From positions 1 through 64,000 of the forward strand of contig NZ_BBCC01000002.1 of assembly GCF_001311845.1 (NCBI RefSeq): DNA of 64,000 bases. Direction: 5' to 3'. A model generated the notes under the pieces. That model searched no databases. It had not been told where the DNA came from and saw only the letters and a program-made list of their open reading frames with translations. The DNA comes from Desulfosarcina cetonica JCM 12296 (GTDB taxonomy: Bacteria > Desulfobacterota > Desulfobacteria > Desulfobacterales > Desulfosarcinaceae). Shown in pieces: positions 26,614 to 35,818 of the stretch (position 1 is its first letter; each line of letters begins with the position of its first letter). A program made the translations under genes and the position numbers.

Positions 26614-27057
26614 TTGAGCAATAAGGCGATCGAAGCATGGAAATCCAGCCTACCGAAGGGAAAGCATATTTTTGTCTCGGCCGGCGTCAAAAATATCCAT
26701 CCGGTAATGGATCGAATTGTCAATCGACTGCTGGCAATAAATCGAATTCAGTATGTCAGGATAACGCCATCCGACATTCAGGCTTCAAGTGAAATCACCA
26801 TCAGGGGAAAGGCCAAAATCCCCATATCGACGCCATCCCATCCAACAGCCATTGGGGTCCATCTGATATTTGAACCAGCGGAAAAGTATGTTCAATTTCA
26901 CGAGATAACCTCATCCACAAAAGGATATGGGGGACGGATAGTCCAAGCAGTTATGGACTCCATCCCTGAAGATTGGGAGGCATTGGTGATGTTGGACTAC
27001 AGCGACGGATTTTGGGATAAGATGATGGAAAAATACGATAAAATTTTGATCCTCTGA
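26614..27057 (+). CDS. hypothetical protein downstream of the anti-sigma factor
   Basis: About 147 residues from TTG 26614, placed after GAGG; an ATT-type start at 26590 would overlap the previous gene. No firm family. The end (YGGRIVQAVMDSIPEDWEAL, then MLDYSDGFWDKMMEKYDKI) has a weak resemblance to the last part of GNAT acyltransferases. It stops 9 bp from the convergent TPR-CHAT gene, so it is the third member of the sigma operon. Confidence 0.5.
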   Translation: MSNKAIEAWKSSLPKGKHIFVSAGVKNIHPVMDRIVNRLLAINRIQYVRITPSDIQASSEITIRGKAKIPISTPSHPTAIGVHLIFEPAEKYVQFHEITSSTKGYGGRIVQAVMDSIPEDWEALVMLDYSDGFWDKMMEKYDKILIL

Positions 27058-27066
27058 TTTGTATGA

Positions 27067-30000
27067 TCACGCCTGCCCCATAAACACAAACGCCCCCCAA
27101 TATCTGGGATCATCGTGCCCATAACGTTGCCGGACTATCTCTTTTTCTTTGAGGATGGCGTCCCTCAATGCCTGGCAGCGATTCATGGTGCCTGATTTGA
27201 TGTTCCGATAAAACTGGACCATGAGTTCCTTGGTTTCCAGGTCAGGAACCTTCCAGAGGCTCATTACGAGGCTTTTGGCCCCGGCCTGAGTAAATGCCCG
27301 CCTTAAACCAAACACGCCTTCACCGCTCCTTACCTCGCCCAAGCCAGTATCACATGCAGACAGCACTACCATATCTGTTCCATGAAGGTTCATCCCCAGG
27401 ATTTCCTCGGCTGTTGCAAAACCATCATAGTGGCCATTACTGCCATTGGTCCACGAACGTTTGGCCCCGGCAAGCAGAACACCAGATCGCAATAATGGAT
27501 TTTCAATATCGACCATTATCTGAGAATGGGATTGCTCGGACAGAGTGGCCAATTCCGCCATTTGGAAACCACGGCCCGTTCCCGGCAATTCCTGGTCACT
27601 CAGGAAAAATCCGTGGGTGGCCAAATGAATGATGGATGGGTGATCCGCGTCGAGCAATGTCTCTTCCAATGCGTCTTTGCCAGTATAGATGGCCGATTGG
27701 TCTGGCCCCAGGATAGTTCCGATAGCATCCAGTTCAGCTTTTGCGTGTGGCAGCGGAACAAAAGTCAATTCACCGAGATCAGCGGATCGTTTGGCAAACG
27801 GAGCTTCATCAATGGCCGATTTCTTTGAGTAAGCCAACTCGAAATCAGGGGCACCAATGAGGAGGCACTTTTCATTCGAGGGCTGATTGTCGGTGAAGCC
27901 CAGTAAATCCCGCCCAGCAGAAAGATAATTGAACGTGTAGTCCTCAACCAGGAATTTACCATTCGACTTTTGCAGGACCTCGAAGGGAAGCAGGTTCAAG
28001 TTGCCGTCAGGAGAAATATAGATCGTCTTTACCGCCTCAAGGTGATTCAGAATGGGTCCGAAGATAAGGCCGTACAATTCACGGGACGTTGACATTGCAT
28101 CATTGACGCGTCCGTTGCCGCCAGCCGTCAATTGTTTTTTGTATTTGGTGATCAAACCATCAACCTTATCGGCTTCACCCAGATCAGCCATTTCGACCGC
28201 ATTGCCCTTGCCGGCACAAAGGATAAACGCGACATACCGGGCCGGGACCTTTCCCGTGCTATCGAAAACTTCAGAATCGATTCTGGCATAGTCCACCATG
28301 GCGGTTCCTGGTGGAAGGGCATTCAAAACCCGTTCACTATCCGCTTGGTGGTATTCTGTTTCAATGCGAACGGCTTGCTTATCCGGCTTAACTGGGCTTC
28401 CAGCCGATCCCTTTCGGCTTCCAAGGCTTCCTTTTGTTGCCTGTATCCATCCACATTCGTTCCGCTGGGAGAAAATACCAGCCGAGACAGCTCAGCACGT
28501 AAACCATTCAGTTTTTCGAATAACCTGGCGGCCTCATCGTTCCCGGCAGTGATACTTGCTTCTTGGAATCTTTTTTGGACATCCAGAACCGTGCCTTTTC
28601 GTTTGAGCCAGGCACTGAAGACCTCTTTTTGTTTGACCGGGTCCTGGCTGTATCGCTGGCTGACCAGATTCAGGCAATAATGGAGTCCCCAGTTGTTTGA
28701 GGCGACAAACTGGAGTTTCTGGCCTTCGGAAGTAAATCCGACAACCTGGTCGATGAGCTTGTTGTCGATCTCAAGGCTTCGCATGGCGTAATCATAGGCT
28801 TGTTGAGATTTCCCCATTTCCGCGTAGAGCTGCGACAAGTTGCCATAACCGGATGAAACGTCAGGATGATTCGGCCCATATGCTTTGATCCAGATATCCA
28901 GAGCCTTCTTGTATAGCGGTTCCGCCTTTTCATATTTACCCTGTTTCAGATACACCACTGCTATATTATGCAGGCTATTTGCATAAGAAGCATTGTCAGT
29001 GCCGATCGTTTCGGCTTTGGCATCCAGTGCACGTTGGTATAGGTGGATTGATTTTTCATATTCACCCAGAAACGAATACAGGGAGGCCAGATTGTTTAAC
29101 GTTTTGGCAACATTGGGATGCTTGGAGCCAAACAGGGTTTCTCTGATTCTCAGGGACCGCTGATAAAGTGGCTCCGCCTTCTTGTATTCGCCTGAAGATT
29201 CATAGAGCATAGCCAGATTATCCAAGGTCGTGGCGACATTGGGATGGTCCGGGCCAAGAGCTTTTTCCCATATGGCCAAGGCCCGCAAGAAAATGGATTC
29301 AGCCTCTTTATCGTCTGCCAGGTTGGTAAACAGCCTGCCCATGTTGTTGAGAATTACGGCAACCTGGGTATGTTCCGCTCCAAGGGCTTTTTCGGTGATA
29401 GAAAGTGATTTGCGGTATTTCGACTCCGCCTTTTCGTACTGCCCCATGTCACTGTATAAAGATGCCAGGTTACTCAAAGCCGCACCCAGATTGGTCGGAT
29501 CTGTTTCATAGTGCTTTTCACCGATAACGATGGCCCTTTTATAGAGCTTTTCGGATTGAGAATAATCCCCCTTGGACTGACAAAGAAAGGCAAGGTAGGA
29601 TAGGTTGGATGCCACACGGAGATGATCGGGGCCGAGCTTTCGTTCGAATATTCTTAAGGTTTCTTTAAGAAGGGTCTCGGCCTTCTCAACATCTCCAAGG
29701 TAAAAATACAAGCCTGCCAATTCCTTACGGGTGGTTGCGACCTCAATACTTTCCGGTCCGTGCAGTTGCTCATTGATGGCAAGCTCCCGTTCGCAAAGTG
29801 TCACGGCACTGGAGTAGTCCCCAAGCATCTCGTGGACCCAGCCGGCATTTTGCAGCATAACGAGCAGGTTGGGATGATATTCCCCAAAAGCCTTTTCCCG
29901 AATCGACAACGCTCTGAGGAAAAGCTGTTTGGCGGTTTCGTATTGTTCGAGGCCACAATAGGGCAACGCAAGATTGTTCAAACTGAGCCCGACATCAGGA

Positions 30001-30854
30001 TGATCTGGACCAAGAAACTTTTCCCTGATAGCCAATGCCCGCTTGTTTGTTGATATCGACGCATCGTATTCCTTGCGTGCGTATTGAAAGCGGCCAAGAT
30101 AATTCAGGCTGTCAGCCACAAGAGGATGCTCCGGGCCAAAAATCTCTTCACCGATAGATAAGGCCCGAAGAATATGCGGTCCAGCCTTATCGAATTCTTC
30201 GATATCGAGATGCAACCAGGCGAGGGTGTTTAGCGTTTTCACCAGGTCGGATCGATCGCCCCCCTTGCTTTTCTCCAGAACATCCAGTGCCTTCTGCAGT
30301 AGTGATTCGGCTTCGTCAGGGTTATCCAAATCGACTTGAAGCCGAGCCAAGTTTACCAGCGTTTCGGCGACATCCGGGTGATTGAAGCCATAAGTTTTTT
30401 CCCGGATGGATAAGGCCTTTCTGAGATGGCTTCCAGATTCACCGCTTCGTCCCACCAACCAATATAGCTCACCCAGGTGATTGTAGCTTTCAGCCGTAAC
30501 GATATGATCCGGGCCGTGGAGTTCTGTCCTGATGGATAGCGACTCCGTCAAATATGGCTCTGCATCAGCATACCGGCCAGCCCGGTAATTTAGTTCTCCG
30601 AGATAATCGAGCGTTTTGGCCAGATCGGCCTTGTTGCTGGCCCCTCCAGCCCTCTGTTCGGTGAGCACCTTCTTTATAAAAGGAATGGCCTTGCTGTAAT
30701 AGCCAGCTTCCTTGAGATCCTCGGCTTGCTGCCACAAGTCCGCCTTGTCGTTATCCATAGCCTCCATTGCAGAAGCCTGATGGATGTGGACGATACTCAG
30801 GACTGCGAAAAGAGCGAGTATCAGGCAGATTTTGCGAAAGGTGAAAATGGTCAT
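27067..30854 (-). CDS. exported TPR-CHAT protease (frame broken near 28348)
   Basis: A signal peptide or N-terminal anchor (LILALFAVLSIVHIHQASA) precedes about 15 tetratricopeptide repeats of the kinesin-light-chain type, with the repeated GPDHP and SLxIRE motifs (about 60-720). A helical linker follows, then a CHAT caspase-like domain with its catalytic His in HLATHGFF (about 1080) and Cys in SACDTGLGE (about 1165). The frame stops before the CHAT part. One extra A near 28348 gives TTKADSERVLNALPPG and a single 1262-residue protein, the normal layout of this family. It converges on the sigma/anti-sigma operon. TPR-CHAT proteases are known from Craspase; no CRISPR component is present here. 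Confidence 0.8.
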
Positions 30855-30988
30855 GCGATCATCCCTGTTATTCAATTTGGGTTCAGGAATGTATCGGCAT
30901 CATTGGAAGGCACCTTAACCCCAGCCGCACCTAACACTTCGAAATTTTATAGTTTCCTTTCTTTTGAACCGGAATCTTCATTTTTTTC

Positions 30989-31066
30989 AAAATAAATTGT
31001 CACCTTTCTCTGGTGGGTTTCGGCAACAGGGACAACTCCGCCAAATTAAAGCCGGGAAGGAGGTGA
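30989..31066 (+). promoter_or_regulatory. duplicated leader with sequestered RBS-like site, copy 1
   Basis: AAAATAAATTGTCACCTTT, then TTTCGGCAACAG, then AATTAAAGCC and GGAAGGAGGTG. The CACCTTTC can pair with GGAAGGAGGTG. A second copy with the same order is at 33344-33420. It precedes the ParB-methyltransferase gene by 70 bp. Confidence 0.55.
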
Positions 31067-31137
31067 GAGAAAAACGGCTGGGCGGGCCATGAAGTTCAAA
31101 ACCAACAATCACTTTTAACGCAAGAAAGGAAAGCACC

Positions 31138-32892
31138 ATGAGTAACGAAATGAAGTCCCTGGCCCCTGACGCAGCACAGATTGCCGACACCAACACCCAG
31201 ATTAAGGAGAACACCATGACCGCAGCCAACAGCAACCCGACCGTTACCGAAACCCAGAACGTCAACAATTCTATCCAGGAGGAAGCCATGACTTCAGCAG
31301 TTAACACCCAGACCGCCGCAGCCCCGAACACCAACCCCCAGATCATCGACGTGCCGATGGACAAGCTGTCCGTTCCCGTCAGTCATCCCCGGCGGAACAG
31401 TGGCGATCTGGAAACGCTGGAGAAAAGCATCCGCAAGAATGGTCTGCTGGAGCCCCTGACCGTCTGCAAGTCCGATGGTGATGACTTCTATATGGTCATC
31501 GATGGTACTCGCCGCCTGACCGCCCTGAAGGATTTCGGTTGGAAAGCGGTTCCTTGTATTCAGGTGAAATCCATGCTGCTCGGTGAAATCGCTCACTACG
31601 CCTTCGAGAAGAACATGGAGCGGCGAACCTTGAGCCCCATCGAAATCGCCCTGCACCTGAGGTCCATGAAGGAAAAGTATGAATACAGCCTTCGGGATCT
31701 GGATGCACTGGGCTACGGCTCAGCGACCAAGATTTCCCAGCAGATTCGCTTGCTGGACCTGCCGGCCAAGGTCAAGGACATGATCGAGAACGCCGAATTG
31801 ACCGCAGCTCATGGTGTCGCCCTGGGAAAACTCTCCAACGCCACACAGCAGGAGAAGATGGCCAAGCGGGCTTTTGACTTTGGATGGTCCGCCAAACGCC
31901 TTGAAATCACCATCGACAAGCTGGTGAAAAAGAGCAAGGCTCCCAAGGAGAAGGTCAGCATCCCCGAAGGCAAGATCCCCGGTGTGTACTTCAAAGACTC
32001 CAAGGACATGAGCGAGTTGCCGGACAAGTCGGTCCACCTCATCGTGACCAGCCCTCCCTATTGCGTCGGCATGGAGTTCGAAAAGGGCATCTCTTACGCC
32101 GAGCACTGGGAAAACATGCAGGAGGTCATGACGGAGTCCGCCCGCGTCCTGGTCCCCGGCGGTATCATGGCCCTCAATGTCGGTGACATCCACAACTATA
32201 AGGGACCGGACGGCAAGGCCAAACAATCCCAGATCCAATTGGTCGGGCACAAGTACCAAGGCTTCCTTCGCCGTCACCAAATTTACCTCAGTGATATCGT
32301 CCTCTGGGTTAAAGGAACCAATGCCCACAGCAAGGATGTTTCCAAACTCATCACGGACAAAACACCCCACACGGGCTACCGTATCCTGATCAGCCATGAT
32401 CCGGTCTACATCTTCCGCAAGGCCGGCGAGCGTGAGGTGCCTTCCGAACAGGCCGCCACCAATTCCGTCCTGACAAAAGAAGAGTGGACCCGCTGGGCCT
32501 CCGGTATTTGGGCCATCGACCGGGTCCGCAAAATGGAAGGTCATCCCGCCATGTATCCCGACGAACTGGCCTACCGCCTGATCAAGATGTTTTCTTACGA
32601 GGGTGAGACCGTGCTCGATCCCTTCCTGGGCAGTGGCACGACCATGAAGGTGGCCCGCCAACTTGGCCGCGAGGCCTTCGGGTACGAACGAGAAGTCCAA
32701 TATAAGCCCGTCATTATGGAAAAGCTCGGCGTCGGGGAGGATGGTGTCATCACCCAATCCATGGTCGGTTTCGCCAAGGAAATGATGATCCGCGAGGATG
32801 CGGAGGAACTCGTCACCAAGGCTGAGGCCGAGGCTGCGGAAAAGATGCTTGCCGATGAAGCGGACGTGGCTGAAACGGTAACGGCTGAATAA
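31138..32892 (+). CDS. ParB-like domain fused to DNA methyltransferase
   Basis: 584 residues. After a low-complexity Asn/Thr-rich start (1-70), a ParB/Spo0J-type N-terminal domain runs about 75-260 (SHPRRN, LEKSIRKNGLLEPLTVCKS, VIDGTRRLTALKD, then a helix-turn-helix). The C-terminal half is an N4-cytosine/N6-adenine methyltransferase: catalytic TSPPYCVGMEF (about 302) and the SAM-binding FLGSGTTMKVARQLGR (about 498), the beta-class order. Such fusions occur in phages and integrated elements and may protect element DNA or mark its regulatory sites. No paired restriction enzyme adjoins; the Mrr-like gene is far away. The low-complexity start may be untranslated if an internal ATG at 31216 or 31288 is used. 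Confidence 0.85.
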   Translation: MSNEMKSLAPDAAQIADTNTQIKENTMTAANSNPTVTETQNVNNSIQEEAMTSAVNTQTAAAPNTNPQIIDVPMDKLSVPVSHPRRNSGDLETLEKSIRKNGLLEPLTVCKSDGDDFYMVIDGTRRLTALKDFGWKAVPCIQVKSMLLGEIAHYAFEKNMERRTLSPIEIALHLRSMKEKYEYSLRDLDALGYGSATKISQQIRLLDLPAKVKDMIENAELTAAHGVALGKLSNATQQEKMAKRAFDFGWSAKRLEITIDKLVKKSKAPKEKVSIPEGKIPGVYFKDSKDMSELPDKSVHLIVTSPPYCVGMEFEKGISYAEHWENMQEVMTESARVLVPGGIMALNVGDIHNYKGPDGKAKQSQIQLVGHKYQGFLRRHQIYLSDIVLWVKGTNAHSKDVSKLITDKTPHTGYRILISHDPVYIFRKAGEREVPSEQAATNSVLTKEEWTRWASGIWAIDRVRKMEGHPAMYPDELAYRLIKMFSYEGETVLDPFLGSGTTMKVARQLGREAFGYEREVQYKPVIMEKLGVGEDGVITQSMVGFAKEMMIREDAEELVTKAEAEAAEKMLADEADVAETVTAE

Positions 32893-32901
32893 ATCAAACC
32901 A

Positions 32902-32934
32902 AGGGTGTGGGGTCGGAAACGGCCTCACACCTTT
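32902..32934 (+). terminator. terminator-like hairpin
   Basis: GGTGTGGGGTC pairs with GGCCTCACACC around GGAAAC, followed by a short TTTA. It lies after the methyltransferase stop and 40 bp before the next gene. Confidence 0.5.
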
Positions 32935-32972
32935 ATAGAATCAAGATTCTCAAAAAACGAAAGGAAAAGAAA

Positions 32973-33209
32973 ATGGATTTCGAAAAAGCTAAAGTGATTC
33001 AATCTCTTATGGATGAAGTTAGTGAATATGCGGAAGGTGTGATGAGTTCACAAACCGATGCTGGAGCTGTTATCCTCAAAGCGATCACCACAGAGGAAGA
33101 TTGTCAAGATGATGTAAGAACGGTCTTTTTCACCTTGGTTGCTTATCTGGGTGAATTAAGGAGAGCAGCTGAAGAACTGGAAGAAGCTATCCAGCCTTTC
33201 GCTGACTAA
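32973..33209 (+). CDS. small acidic helical protein, 78 residues
   Basis: Starts MDFEKAKVIQSLMDEVSEYA and is almost wholly helical and acidic. The RBS AAAGGAAAAG precedes ATG 32973. It follows the methyltransferase gene after a hairpin. No family recognised. Confidence 0.5.
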   Translation: MDFEKAKVIQSLMDEVSEYAEGVMSSQTDAGAVILKAITTEEDCQDDVRTVFFTLVAYLGELRRAAEELEEAIQPFAD

Positions 33210-33236
33210 TTTATCCGGCCCCTGATCCCTCATCAA

Positions 33237-33275
33237 AACCGGCAATGGGCATCAAGTCTGTTGCCGGTTTCATTT
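33237..33275 (+). terminator. Rho-independent terminator
   Basis: A 10-bp perfect stem, AAACCGGCAA (33237-33246) with TTGCCGGTTT (33262-33271), followed by CATTTTT. Confidence 0.7.
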
Positions 33276-33343
33276 TTCCCTCTTCATCAATCAAAGTTTC
33301 CCCCTCCACCATTCTTCAATCCCACACCGAATCAAACTTTCCC

Positions 33344-33420
33344 AAAAATAATTGTCACCTTTTCAGTTCCGATTTCGGCAACAGAAACAAAGCCGCAATT
33401 CAAAGCCTGGAAGGAGGTGG
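33344..33420 (+). promoter_or_regulatory. duplicated leader with sequestered RBS-like site, copy 2
   Basis: Repeats AATAATTGTCACCTTTT, then TTTCGGCAACAG, then CAATTCAAAGCC and GGAAGGAGGTG of copy 1. Here TTGTC can also pair with GACAA just beyond the AGGAGGTG, and CGGC with GCCG. It precedes the excisionase-like gene. Confidence 0.55.
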
Positions 33421-33505
33421 GGGACAAAGCAAGGCGGCGGCTGAGGAAAAAGACAGACCGATGGATTGTGAATCCAATGACCCAAAAAATAAGGAGATAA
33501 ATCAA

Positions 33506-33712
33506 ATGGCTGCAAACGGATGTGCCCAAACTGTGCCCGGAAAAAGACTTAACACGATCAAGGAGTTGACCATGGAATTTGGGGGAACGGAATGGTTCTG
33601 GCGAAGCCAGATATGGGATGGACAGCTCCCCTACGTTCAAGTCGGGCGGAAAATGTTCATCGATCGACTGGACCTGGAAAAATTCATCCAGGACAACAAG
33701 CTCAGCAATTAA
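33506..33712 (+). CDS. excisionase-like helix-turn-helix protein, 68 residues
   Basis: Small DNA-binding protein with the winged-helix pattern of excisionases: a first helix (TIKELTMEFGGTEWFWRSQI), then LPYVQVGRKMFIDRLDLEKF, the wing and the lysine-containing last helix. It stands directly upstream of the integrase gene, the usual xis-int order, with a terminator between. ATG 33506 follows AAGGAG. A directionality factor for excision is the likely role. Confidence 0.7.
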   Translation: MAANGCAQTVPGKRLNTIKELTMEFGGTEWFWRSQIWDGQLPYVQVGRKMFIDRLDLEKFIQDNKLSN

Positions 33713-33736
33713 CAATCATTATCCAGCACCTATTCC

Positions 33737-33778
33737 AAGGCACTTTCGCAGATCTTAAACGAAGGTGCCTTTCTTTTT
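33737..33778 (+). terminator. Rho-independent terminator
   Basis: AAGGCACTTTCG pairs with CGAAGGTGCCTT (one G-U pair) and TTTCTTTTT follows. It separates the excisionase-like gene from the integrase. Confidence 0.75.
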
Positions 33779-33865
33779 GAAATTACCGGTTGAATCAGGA
33801 TGGGACGATGAAGTAGGTTTCGATATCCCATCTTGAGCCCGTCAAGGTCGAGATGGAGGTATACC

Positions 33866-35110
33866 ATGGGTAGCATGTATCAACGAGGCAAGGTTTGGTG
33901 GATCAAGTATTACCGCAACGGCAAGTCCTACCGGGAAAGCTCGAACAGCACCAAAAAGATGGTGGCTAAGAAACTGCTGGACAGAAGGGAGGGAGACATC
34001 GCGGCAGGCAAGGTACCCGGAATTCTATTTGAAAGAGTAACTTTTGATGAGTTGGCAGATGAATTTATCATCGACTACCGGATTAACAATAAAAAGTCTT
34101 TAGACCGTGCAGAACTCAGCATCATGCACCTTCGAGAAGAATTCAGTGGAACCAAGGTCCCTGATATTACGACACCTCGAATTAGTCAGTATATTGCTGA
34201 AAGGATGAAATGGAAATGCAAAGCATGCGGCAACAAATTCCATTTCAATGGAGAAAAACATTGCCCAAAATGTAGTAATGAAAAACTGCAAAAAGGTGCA
34301 AAGAACGCAACTATCAACAGGGAGTTATCTGCATTGAGGCGGATGCTAAATCTCGGAGCCAAACAGACACCCCCGAAGGTAAACCGCGTGCCTTACATTC
34401 CAATGCTCAAGGAAAACAACGTCCGCAAAGGATTCTTTGAACATGCTGAATTCATCGCTTTGCGGGAAAAATTACCCGGATACCTCAGACCCTTTGTTAC
34501 CTTCGGATATAAGGTAGGGTGGCGGGATCAGGAAATTGCCTCTCTTCAATGGGGTAACGTTGACCTTCAAAATGGGATTGTCACGCTAAAGGCTGGTGAA
34601 ACGAAAAACGGTGAAGCAAGAACTGTTTACCTCGATGACGAATTGAAAGAACTGTTCCAGCAACAATGGAAAAACCGAAAACTCAATGAGAAGCTAACAC
34701 CATATGTATTTCCCAATAGCAGCGGAACTGGAAAAATTGTGAACCTTCGGAAAGCATGGAATTCGGCATGTAGGGAATCAGGCCTTGGGTACGGATATGC
34801 TATCTCCGTAAAATATGTTCAGAAATATTCAACGAATCTTCCGGCTGGTCCCATTTTCCATGATTTCAGACGAACAGCTGTAAGGAACATGGTCCGTTCT
34901 GGTATCCCGGAACGAGTCGCTATGATGATCTCGGGACACAAGACGAGATCGGTTTTTGACCGATATAATATTGTCAGCGATGCAGATCTGAAGGCCGCCG
35001 CAGTGAAGCAGCAAGTTTACTTGGAATCACAGATGGGCACAATTTCGGGCACAGTTGCCGATCTTGGACAAAAAAAGGGGCAGCCAAAATCGGCTAACCC
35101 CTTGATTTGA
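33866..35110 (+). CDS. tyrosine recombinase (integrase) with inserted zinc ribbon
   Basis: 414 residues. Catalytic residues are visible: Arg in KVGWRDQEIASLQW, Lys in AGETKNGEART, HxxR in HDFRRTAVRN, His in ISGHKTRSV and the nucleophile Tyr in FDRYNI. The N-terminal core-binding domain contains an extra segment at about 117-140 with two CxxC pairs (CKAC, CPKC), a zinc ribbon not usual in this family. The gene ends one base before the CCA end of tRNA-Arg, the expected attachment site for an element lying to the left. The start at 33866 is supported by GGAGGTATACC. Confidence 0.9.
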   Translation: MGSMYQRGKVWWIKYYRNGKSYRESSNSTKKMVAKKLLDRREGDIAAGKVPGILFERVTFDELADEFIIDYRINNKKSLDRAELSIMHLREEFSGTKVPDITTPRISQYIAERMKWKCKACGNKFHFNGEKHCPKCSNEKLQKGAKNATINRELSALRRMLNLGAKQTPPKVNRVPYIPMLKENNVRKGFFEHAEFIALREKLPGYLRPFVTFGYKVGWRDQEIASLQWGNVDLQNGIVTLKAGETKNGEARTVYLDDELKELFQQQWKNRKLNEKLTPYVFPNSSGTGKIVNLRKAWNSACRESGLGYGYAISVKYVQKYSTNLPAGPIFHDFRRTAVRNMVRSGIPERVAMMISGHKTRSVFDRYNIVSDADLKAAAVKQQVYLESQMGTISGTVADLGQKKGQPKSANPLI

Positions 35111-35111
35111 T

Positions 35112-35188
<77 letters not shown>

Positions 35189-35240
35189 TCAAGCATGAAG
35201 GCCACTGCGCTGAGATGGTGCAATGGCCTTTTATGTTTGA

Positions 35241-35317
35241 TGGGGTGAGTGATGGGATTTGAACCCACGACCCTCAGGGCCACAACCTGATGCTCTGCCA
35301 ACTGAGCTACACCCACC
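35241..35317 (-). tRNA. tRNA-His (anticodon GTG)
   Basis: The minus strand gives GTGGGTGTAGCTCAGTTGG, anticodon loop TTGTGGC (GTG), TΨC arm GTGGGTTTGAATCCCAT, discriminator C and encoded CCA, plus the extra G at -1 expected for tRNA-His. Confidence 0.95.
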
Positions 35318-35615
35318 ATAAGAAACGCCACTTGTTAACAGATCGTTCTCACCTTTTCAATCTATTTTTTAGCTTGCCGCATAAAAAACCCCATTTCTAT
35401 TTTTCGCGGTCGTGGGGCCGCGCCACAAGTTCCTGTAACGTCGCCATTGATCGGCTTTTAAGGTAAAACCTGGCCGTGACCGCGACAAGGATTTTCCATA
35501 CTGGAAGCCAAATGCGGTCACCCTGGACGACAGGGCACTGGGTATTGACCCATTTCCGCTTCTAATATACTATTCGGCATCTTATTCGACCACCGGCTGC
35601 AAACGAGGTAATCGC

Positions 35616-35795
35616 TTGACCCAATTTCATATTTTTATCATCCGAGCCATACTGGGCGCTGTTTTTGCCGTCATTCTGTCACGCATGTTCTATCCCGAGG
35701 CCAATCTGGTCTACGTCATCGGGCTGGGCATCATCCTCGTGGGGCTGGCCTACTTTGCCGAGTACCTGCGCAATCGCAAGAAACAGCAACCCTGA
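35616..35795 (+). CDS. small membrane protein, 59 residues
   Basis: TTG 35616 follows AACGAGGTAAT. Two hydrophobic segments (FIIRAILGAVFAVILSRM and YVIGLGIILVGLAYFAEYL) and a basic end (RNRKKQQP) predict a two-span inner membrane protein. It ends 23 bp before selB. No named family. Confidence 0.65.
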   Translation: MTQFHIFIIRAILGAVFAVILSRMFYPEANLVYVIGLGIILVGLAYFAEYLRNRKKQQP

Positions 35796-35818
35796 CCAAC
35801 TGACGGAGCCTATCCATC

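Noticed and set aside
24888-30854. Craspase (type III-E CRISPR) locus
   Set aside because: No CRISPR repeats, no Cas7-11 and no Csx30 or Csx31 were seen; only the TPR-CHAT and sigma factor resemblance remains.
31720-32928. Long minus-strand open frame (402 codons) over the methyltransferase gene
   Set aside because: Shadow of the ParB-methyltransferase gene, which has all its catalytic motifs on the plus strand.
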